From assembly GCA_003567805.1 (NCBI GenBank), contig PWYP01000109.1, positions 1 through 10,816 of the forward strand: a DNA stretch of 10,816 bases. Direction: 5' to 3'. The DNA comes from PVC group bacterium. GTDB taxonomy: Bacteria; Verrucomicrobiota; Kiritimatiellia; UBA8416. Made by a program: the position numbers and the translations under genes. A model generated the notes under the pieces. It did not search any database. It was not told where the DNA came from and saw nothing but the letters and a program-made list of their open reading frames with translations. Numbering within the stretch: position 1 is the stretch's first letter; every line of letters starts with the position of its first letter. This document shows positions 5,389 through 10,816 of the stretch, piece after piece.

Positions 5389-7395
5389 ATGTCTACGAAA
5401 CCTTCCCACAAAGAGTTGCTATTAGCCGCCAACACCATTCGCGGGCTATCCATGGATGGCGTACAATCTGCCAATTCTGGACATCCGGGTATGCCTATGG
5501 GCATGGCTGACGTTGCTGCTGTTCTATGGTTACAGTACCTGAAGCATGATCCAACCGACCCAGCATGGCCAGACCGGGATCGATTTGTTTTGTCGGGTGG
5601 CCATGGCTCCATGCTCCTATATAGCTTGTTACACTTGTCCGGCTACGATCTGCCGCTTGCCGAACTGGGCCGTTTTCGTCAATGGGAAAGCATGACGCCC
5701 GGGCATCCGGAAGTGGGGGACACCCCCGGCGTTGAAACGACGACCGGCCCGCTGGGGCAAGGTTGCGGCAATGCCGTAGGTATGGCTATCGCAGAAAAAA
5801 TGCTCGCGGCACGCTTTAATACGGATGAACACGAACTTGTAGATCATTACACGTATGTGTTTTGTGGCGACGGCGACCTGATGGAAGGCATCAGTCATGA
5901 AGTCTTTTCCAGTGCCGGACATCTGGGCCTGAATAAGTTGATTCTCTTTTATGACGACAACAGCATCACCATTGAAGGTCGTACGAATCTGGCATATAGC
6001 GATGATGTCAGTCGGCGCTTCAAGGGCTACAACTGGAATGTTCTGCAGGTGGATGCCCACAATGTTGAAGAAATTGATAAGGCCGTTCGCAAAGCGCGGC
6101 GCTCCAAAGATCGACCAACCATTATCATCTGTACGTCTACCATCGGCAAAGGAAGCCCCAATAAAGCCGATACCGCATCTGTACACGGTGAACCGTTGGG
6201 CGAAGAGGAAGTCATCTTAAGCAAGCGGGAGTTAGGCTTACCTGAAGATCAGAAGTTCTATATTCCGGATTCTGTGCAACAGATGTTTGCCGACCGGTCG
6301 GCAAAGCTACAGCGTAAGCATGCCAAATGGAACAAATTATTTAAGGCCTATGGCGAAGCATATCCCGAAAAGGCTGAGGCTTGGCAAAACGGCCTAGATG
6401 ATGTACTGCCTGAAAATTTGGCTGAGCAGTTGCCCTCCTTTGATGTAACCAAAGCGCAAGCTACACGAGCAGCAGGGGGTACCATTTTACAATCGATGGC
6501 AGCAGCTGTGCCGCAACTGGTCGGTGGCGCAGCAGACTTGGCGCCAAGTACCAAAACGTTGCTCAAAGATACAAGTAGCATTCATAAGGGCGACTTTTCA
6601 GGGCGCAATTTCCACTTTGGTGTGCGCGAACATGGCATGGGCGCCATTATGAATGGTGTGGCTTTGCATGGCGGCTTGCGGATCTTCGGCTCAACCTTCT
6701 TTGTGTTCGTGGATTACATGCGCCCGGCTGTGCGTTTGGCATCGATCATGAAATTACCCGTTATTTATGTCTTTACGCACGACAGTTTCTATGTAGGCGA
6801 AGACGGTCCTACGCACGAACCTGTAGAACAATTGGCATCGTTGCGCTGTATGCCCGGTGTAACGACGATTCGTCCTGCCGACCCAACAGAAACGGGCGCC
6901 GCCTGGGTAGCCGCTTTAGAAAATAAGAATGGCCCGACAGCAATCATGCTCACACGGCAGAATCTCAATGTCATTGATCGTAGTGTATATCCTTCCGCGC
7001 TGGAGCTACGGCGCGGGGGCTATATCTTGTGGCAAAGTGAAGCAGTGGATCCCGAGGTAACGTTGGTTGCTTCCGGTTCCGAGGTAGAACTTGCCCTCGG
7101 CGCCGCCAAACAATTGGCAGCAGAGTGCTGTGTGCGTGTTGTTAGCATGCCCTCTTGGGAACTATTTGCAAAACAGGAAGCTACGTATCAAGCTGCTACC
7201 ATTTCCAAAAAATGCCCGGTACGCGTTGTGATTGAAGCTGCTGTGCCAATGGGCTGGGAAAAATATGTTGGCGATGATGCACATTATATTGCCATGGATC
7301 GTTTTGGCGCATCCGCACCATGCGGCATACTGGCCGAACAGTTTGGCTTCACCGTGGATAATGTTGTACGCACCGTCCATGGCCTGAGAGGCTGA
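5389..7395 (+). CDS. tkt: Transketolase
   Basis: The product is 668 residues, the usual length. Transketolase is a cytoplasmic thiamine-diphosphate enzyme that moves two-carbon ketol units between sugar phosphates in the non-oxidative pentose phosphate pathway. Expected landmarks are all present in order. SGHPGMPMG carries the N-terminal catalytic His at 32. GPLGQG is near 120. The thiamine-diphosphate motif runs from GDGDLMEG (160-167) to the metal-binding Asn at about 191. VREHGMGAIMNG carries the catalytic Glu at 414 (E. coli Glu411). GEDGPTHEP carries His476 (E. coli His473). The ATG at 5389 has AAAGG six bases upstream; the ATG two codons earlier would leave no spacing. MurA follows after 34 bases, so the two are probably one transcript linking sugar-phosphate supply to cell-wall precursor synthesis. 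No defect is seen. Confidence 0.96.
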   Translation: MSTKPSHKELLLAANTIRGLSMDGVQSANSGHPGMPMGMADVAAVLWLQYLKHDPTDPAWPDRDRFVLSGGHGSMLLYSLLHLSGYDLPLAELGRFRQWESMTPGHPEVGDTPGVETTTGPLGQGCGNAVGMAIAEKMLAARFNTDEHELVDHYTYVFCGDGDLMEGISHEVFSSAGHLGLNKLILFYDDNSITIEGRTNLAYSDDVSRRFKGYNWNVLQVDAHNVEEIDKAVRKARRSKDRPTIIICTSTIGKGSPNKADTASVHGEPLGEEEVILSKRELGLPEDQKFYIPDSVQQMFADRSAKLQRKHAKWNKLFKAYGEAYPEKAEAWQNGLDDVLPENLAEQLPSFDVTKAQATRAAGGTILQSMAAAVPQLVGGAADLAPSTKTLLKDTSSIHKGDFSGRNFHFGVREHGMGAIMNGVALHGGLRIFGSTFFVFVDYMRPAVRLASIMKLPVIYVFTHDSFYVGEDGPTHEPVEQLASLRCMPGVTTIRPADPTETGAAWVAALENKNGPTAIMLTRQNLNVIDRSVYPSALELRRGGYILWQSEAVDPEVTLVASGSEVELALGAAKQLAAECCVRVVSMPSWELFAKQEATYQAATISKKCPVRVVIEAAVPMGWEKYVGDDAHYIAMDRFGASAPCGILAEQFGFTVDNVVRTVHGLRG

Positions 7396-7429
7396 TAACG
7401 CGGTCGATACACACCATAAGAGGTAGGGG

Positions 7430-8716
7430 ATGTCGGAGTTTGTCATACGGGGCGGGCATTGTGTGCAGGGTGTGCACCGAAGCCCGGGAAACAAGAATGC
7501 CGCCTTGCCCATGCTGGCAGCTTGCTTGTTAACGGACGAAGCCGTGACCCTGCGTAATGTACCTGCAATTCGCGACGTAGAAACCATGCTACGCATTCTC
7601 GATGGGCTTGGTGTAGCCATCAGCCGCAAAGGCCATCAGGTTACGCTATGCAGCAAAGGGGTTCGCAAGCGCGTTCCAGATCCCGCACTTTGCCGGCATG
7701 TTCGTACATCGCTTTTATTTGCAGGCCCTTTAGCTGCCCGGCATGGCAAGGCTGTAATTGCCAGACCCGGAGGAGACAGCATCGGTCGCCGACGATTCGA
7801 CACCCATCTGGATGGTCTGCGACAACTCGGAATCGAAATCGGCCGCAATACAGCAGGTAGTTGCACGTTCACACGTAAACAACTGGCAGGCGCAGATATT
7901 TTACTGGATGAAGCTAGTGTTACCGCGACGGAAAATATTATTATGGCGGCGGTGTTGGCGCCGGGCACATCCACGATGTATAACGCAGCTTGCGAACCGC
8001 ATGTACAGGACCTATGCCGTATGCTTTCATCCATGGGGGCACATATCTCCGGCATTGGTACAAACTGCCTTATTATCGAAGGCGTGCGCAAACTGCATGG
8101 CGTGAATCACCGTATTGCCTCTGACACCATTGAAGCAGCAAGTTTTGTAGCCGCTGCCATCCTCACCGGAGGGGAACTCACCGTGGAAGATATCGTACCT
8201 GATGACTTCAAGGTCATCGATAAACACTGGTCGAAACTCGGTGTGAAGTGGAAATGGGAAGGCACCCAACTCCACATTCCTGCAAATCAAACGTTGCGGG
8301 TACAGAATGATTTTGGCGCAGCCATTCCTAAAATCGAGGACGGCCCTTGGCCGAATTTTCCGTCTGACTTATTAGGTGTTACCCTTGTGTTGGCTACGCA
8401 AGCTGAAGGCACGGTATTACTATTTGAAAAAATGTTTGAGAGCAGAATGTACTTTGTAGATCGGATGATTGATATGGGGGCGCGCATTGTACAGTGCGAT
8501 CCGCATCGCGTGGTTGTCACCGGCCCAGCAACGTTGCACGCCACAAGACTACATAGTCCAGATATTCGCGCTGGTATTTCTCTCCTGCTTGCAGCGTTAT
8601 GCGCAAGTGGAGAAAGTCGCATCGGCAATGCGGATATAATCGATCGTGGCTATGAATCTGTAGACCGTAAGCTCCGCCATCTCGGTGCTGATATTCGCCG
8701 CAAAAAAGTTACGTAA
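7430..8716 (+). CDS. murA: UDP-N-acetylglucosamine 1-carboxyvinyltransferase, Asp-type (MurA)
   Basis: The product is 428 residues, close to the usual 420-430. MurA transfers enolpyruvate from PEP to UDP-GlcNAc, the first committed cytoplasmic step of peptidoglycan synthesis. Active-site positions are recognisable: GNKNAALP with Lys22 and Asn23, PSD with Asp313 (E. coli Asp305), DIRAG with Arg380 (Arg371), and IDRGYE with Arg406 (Arg397). The loop that in E. coli reads GGCTIGAR reads GGDSIGRR here, so the residue aligned with Cys115 is Asp116. Asp at this position occurs naturally in Mycobacterium, Chlamydia and Borrelia and prevents covalent inactivation by fosfomycin. An insert relative to E. 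coli (about 293-311, AAIPKIEDGPWPNFP) precedes Asp313. The ATG has AAGAGG six bases upstream. It is probably co-transcribed with transketolase. Whether the organism carries a second, Cys-type MurA cannot be seen here. Confidence 0.93.
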   Translation: MSEFVIRGGHCVQGVHRSPGNKNAALPMLAACLLTDEAVTLRNVPAIRDVETMLRILDGLGVAISRKGHQVTLCSKGVRKRVPDPALCRHVRTSLLFAGPLAARHGKAVIARPGGDSIGRRRFDTHLDGLRQLGIEIGRNTAGSCTFTRKQLAGADILLDEASVTATENIIMAAVLAPGTSTMYNAACEPHVQDLCRMLSSMGAHISGIGTNCLIIEGVRKLHGVNHRIASDTIEAASFVAAAILTGGELTVEDIVPDDFKVIDKHWSKLGVKWKWEGTQLHIPANQTLRVQNDFGAAIPKIEDGPWPNFPSDLLGVTLVLATQAEGTVLLFEKMFESRMYFVDRMIDMGARIVQCDPHRVVVTGPATLHATRLHSPDIRAGISLLLAALCASGESRIGNADIIDRGYESVDRKLRHLGADIRRKKVT

Positions 8717-9005
8717 TACATGTCATTGGTTGTGAATGTTTTACGCACATATCTTAATGTATTGCGCGGATCATTGCCGCGCCAGACTTCCTTTGCGTAA
8801 AAATACGGGGACTGTTGATAAAACCATGGAGCAAACCACTTTTTTACATCTTTTGCATCTTGCAAGTGCCGTATTCAGAATCAGTTAGCACCAACTGTTC
8901 ATAACCTGTTAATATGTTTCATTTTTTTTTCTTGTTAAAGAGTTGTGTTAGACAGACTATGTCCACGCTTTGTGATTGAACCTTTCATCGTGAAACGCAA
9001 TCAGA
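8717..9005. other. dnaA upstream region
   Basis: This 289-base gap holds no credible gene. It contains the weak hairpin after murA, an AT-rich stretch with a T9 tract near 8925, and TTGTTA at 8933 followed 17 bases later by GACTAT, a poor promoter match. TGTTGATAA at 8813-8821 is one base from a reverse DnaA box and could serve autoregulation, but a single weak site proves nothing. Confidence 0.4.
8764..8782 (+). terminator. Weak hairpin after murA
   Basis: GCGCGG (8764-8769) pairs perfectly with CCGCGC (8777-8782) around a seven-base loop, 47 bases after the murA stop. The following sequence has only a short CTTCCTTT, not a proper T run, so termination is uncertain. Confidence 0.3.
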
Positions 9006-10415
9006 ATGGGGCGAATACTAGTGGATACCATACATATTACTTCTTTGTGGAAACGAGCCTGCGAGCACTTGCAAGATGCATTACATGCCGATGTGTACTC
9101 GCGTTGGATTTCTGTCATCACCCCCGTACGTATGGAAGAGAATACACTCTTCCTGGGTGTTGATAATGACTTCTATCAATCATGGCTGGAAGAACACTAC
9201 TTGCCCTTGATTTGTGATGCCCTGCGGGCCGTATCGGGCAAAGACTGGAAGATTTCCTTTACCGTGAATCCGGTGGATTTGTTCACACATGCTGAAGCAC
9301 ATCAGCCCGCTAAACCCGAAGCACAAAAAACCTTGCGCGAGCGTTTGTTGCCAAGGCGACACGATACACGCTTGCAGTTAAACCCCAAATACACCATGAG
9401 CACGTTTGTGGTGGGGCCACCGAATAGTTTTGCGCATGCCGCAGCACTTGCGGTCAGTGAAGCACCAGCCAAAGCGTACAATCCGCTCTTCATTTATGGT
9501 GGCACTGGGCTAGGTAAAACACATTTGATGCAAGCGATCGGACACTCTGTTTCCGAAAAAAACCGCGCTGGTAATATCTGCTATGTAACTTGTGAAACAC
9601 TACTCAATGAATACATTGATGCCCTGCAAAAACGCTGCATCACCGATTTTCGGAAACGGTATCGCAATGTCGATCTCCTGTTAATTGATGATATACACTT
9701 CCTCTCCGGAAAAGAACGAATCCAGGAAGAATTCTTCCACACCTTTAATTCTCTTTTTGATGCACATAAACAAATCATTATGACATCCGATCGTCCTGCC
9801 AGTGAAATCAGCGGGCTGGAACAGCGTTTGGTGTCACGTTTCGAATGGGGCTTGGTCACCGAATTGGAACGCCCGGACTTCGAAACACGCATGGCCATCC
9901 TGCGATTCAAACAACGCGAAATGAAATTATCGGTTGATGAAAGTGTGCTAACCTTTATTGCCGAGAATGTGCGCTCGAATGTACGGCGTTTGGAAGGTGC
10001 ATTGGTGCGCGCGGTTTCGTTCATGTCCTTAACCCAGCAACCTTTGACACTCGATGCCTTGAAACGTTTGCTGCGTGATACCATTGAAGAAGAACAGCAA
10101 GCAGAAATCAGCTTGTCTGCCATTCAAAAAGCGGTGGCCTCGCATTATGATATACGCTTGGCTGACATGAGCAGTGCCTCGCGGCCGCGCTCCATTGCAG
10201 TACCACGACAAGTTGCTATGTTCCTATGCCGATCTCTGACACCATCGTCGTTACCGGACATTGCTACTGCATTTGGTAAAACGCACGCCACGGTACTGCA
10301 TGCCTGCCGCACCATTCAAAATCGTATGGATGTAGATCAAGATCTACGACGCCAAGTACAGGATATCTCGACGAAACTTGGTAAATCTGCGCACAGCTTG
10401 CAGCAAACCATGTAA
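9006..10415 (+). CDS. dnaA: Chromosomal replication initiator protein DnaA
   Basis: The product is 469 residues. DnaA binds oriC boxes as an ATP-dependent filament and opens the origin. Domain I is at about 12-90 (SLWKRACEHLQDALHADVYSRWI is typical) and a short linker runs from about 91 to 125. The AAA+ domain starts at NPKYTMSTFVVGPPN, with Walker A GGTGLGKT (165-172), Walker B LLLIDDIHF (224-232) and a sensor-1 stretch TSDRPAS with LVSRFEWGL following. Domain IV ends with the signature FGKTHATVLHACRTI (423-437). In E. coli this reads GGRDHTTVLHA, so the base-contacting Asp433 and Thr435 are replaced by Thr426 and Ala428. The ATG at 9006 lacks a clear ribosome binding site. An in-frame GTG at 9021 has GGGGCG seven bases upstream and may be the true start, giving 464 residues. 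The gene stands alone, 289 bases after murA. Confidence 0.96.
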   Translation: MGRILVDTIHITSLWKRACEHLQDALHADVYSRWISVITPVRMEENTLFLGVDNDFYQSWLEEHYLPLICDALRAVSGKDWKISFTVNPVDLFTHAEAHQPAKPEAQKTLRERLLPRRHDTRLQLNPKYTMSTFVVGPPNSFAHAAALAVSEAPAKAYNPLFIYGGTGLGKTHLMQAIGHSVSEKNRAGNICYVTCETLLNEYIDALQKRCITDFRKRYRNVDLLLIDDIHFLSGKERIQEEFFHTFNSLFDAHKQIIMTSDRPASEISGLEQRLVSRFEWGLVTELERPDFETRMAILRFKQREMKLSVDESVLTFIAENVRSNVRRLEGALVRAVSFMSLTQQPLTLDALKRLLRDTIEEEQQAEISLSAIQKAVASHYDIRLADMSSASRPRSIAVPRQVAMFLCRSLTPSSLPDIATAFGKTHATVLHACRTIQNRMDVDQDLRRQVQDISTKLGKSAHSLQQTM

Positions 10416-10423
10416 GGTTCATC

Positions 10424-10507
10424 ATGCGTAAAATCGGTCTGTGGCTGCAGAGGCATGCGTTGGGGATTGTATGCACCATATGCAACCGATTCGGATCTCA
10501 AGCCTGA
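10424..10507 (+). CDS. Possible 27-residue small ORF after dnaA
   Basis: An ATG eight bases after the dnaA stop is preceded by AAGG at six bases spacing. It opens a 27-codon frame reading MRKIGLWLQRHALGIVCTICNRFGSQA, with a CxxC (TVCTIC-like pattern VCTIC) near the middle. The TGA (10505-10507) lies in the loop of the candidate terminator that follows. The peptide is weakly hydrophobic and basic. It could be a small protein, a translated leader or chance; I recognise no family. Only conservation in relatives would decide. Confidence 0.25.
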   Translation: MRKIGLWLQRHALGIVCTICNRFGSQA

Positions 10508-10522
10508 TCCTTGGAGATTTTT
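10495..10522 (+). terminator. Candidate terminator downstream of dnaA
   Basis: ATCTC plus AAG (10495-10502) pairs with CTT plus GAGAT (10510-10512 and 10514-10518), with one bulged G and a seven-base loop. It is followed by five T residues (10518-10522). The stem is modest in GC content. Position about 80 bases after the dnaA stop makes it the most likely end of the dnaA transcript. Confidence 0.5.
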
Positions 10523-10816
10523 GATGCATCCCCTCGAAGCTCGGTAGCGTATCATGAAAGATAGATAAGGTTGTGTGTGTGCTTTGTGTAGGAACAACAT
10601 GCTGTTTGTAAGCATAAGAATGTAACGTGAAGATGTATTTGATAACTTGTTTACCAATTGATGATGCATTGATGATAAATCGAAAGTTATCATCAATCCG
10701 GACGATATGATCATTGTTTGATCAATCGATGACCAAGACTATGAACAGGATAGGGGACACCATTCGCTTGCTAATAAGGCCTAACGATTAGTTATCTACA
10801 AATCAACAGGCTATAT
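10523..10816. other. Candidate replication-origin region (oriC), gene-free
   Basis: No credible gene is visible in these 294 bases. The stretch is AT-rich towards its end and has clustered short repeats. ATTGATGAT occurs at 10657-10665 and 10668-10676, and its inverted form at 10689-10697. TTATCTACA at 10792-10800 differs from the DnaA-box consensus by one base. Gene-free DNA beside dnaA is a usual place for oriC and mnmG is nearby. No cluster of consensus DnaA boxes is present, so the call is tentative. The altered DnaA signature could mean a different box sequence. Confidence 0.35.
10668..10697. repeat. 11-bp perfect inverted repeat downstream of dnaA
   Basis: ATTGATGATAA (10668-10678) and TTATCATCAAT (10687-10697) are perfect reverse complements around an eight-base loop. 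The arm sequence is preceded by a further ATTGATGAT at 10657, 11 bases earlier, so three related units are phased. With no T run it is more likely a protein-binding or origin structure than a terminator. Confidence 0.55.

Noticed and set aside
10337..10714. 125-codon minus-strand frame over the dnaA end and downstream DNA
   Set aside because: It is antisense to the dnaA 3' end, crosses the terminator and the inverted repeat, and shows no recognisable domain.
1..10816. tRNA, rRNA, CRISPR array, transposase, riboswitch
   Set aside because: I found no cloverleaf, rRNA core motif, regularly spaced repeats, transposase gene or recognisable riboswitch core in any gap.

Overview
The window looks like a bacterial chromosome segment close to the replication origin. 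It opens with the 3' end of mnmG (gidA) and closes with a complete dnaA followed by about 400 bases of gene-free DNA. The genes are ordinary bacterial ones with good ribosome binding sites, and most are on the plus strand. No phage, plasmid, CRISPR or antibiotic-cassette signature is visible. A member of the PVC assemblage (Kiritimatiellota / Lentisphaerota / Verrucomicrobiota) is my best guess. It rests on the PocR-like AraC regulator, the DUF4914 protein, the GKTHATV form of the DnaA DNA-binding signature and two kinds of palindromic intergenic repeat. This is recognition from memory, not a computed placement.

Region 1 (1-1571): the end of mnmG meets a minus-strand pair across a 347-base repeat-rich gap. 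The pair is a DUF3833-type lipoprotein and a small three-helix membrane protein whose start overlaps the lipoprotein stop by 8 bases. Region 2 (1572-4560): a minus-strand PocR/AraC-type regulator is divergent from a 633-residue DUF4914 protein carrying an HprK/PEPCK-like P-loop. The 133 bases between them hold phased TCAT repeats and an inverted repeat that look like operators, and a strong terminator follows the DUF4914 gene. Region 3 (4561-5388): a 127-residue zinc-ribbon protein, then a terminator-like hairpin and a 22-bp perfect inverted repeat that resembles a non-coding mobile or REP-like element. Region 4 (5389-8716): transketolase and MurA, 34 bases apart and probably co-transcribed. 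This MurA has Asp instead of Cys at the fosfomycin target position. Region 5 (8717-10816): dnaA, a possible 27-codon ORF, a candidate terminator and a candidate oriC.

Functionally the window mixes housekeeping (tRNA wobble modification, pentose phosphate pathway, peptidoglycan precursor synthesis, replication initiation) with one uncharacterised regulated unit (AraC-type regulator plus DUF4914). The most unusual structural observation is a roughly 43-nt element found just after the stop codons of two unrelated genes, on opposite strands, at the same distance. It appears to supply a stop codon and a hairpin terminator together. A third, partial copy lies in the mnmG downstream gap.
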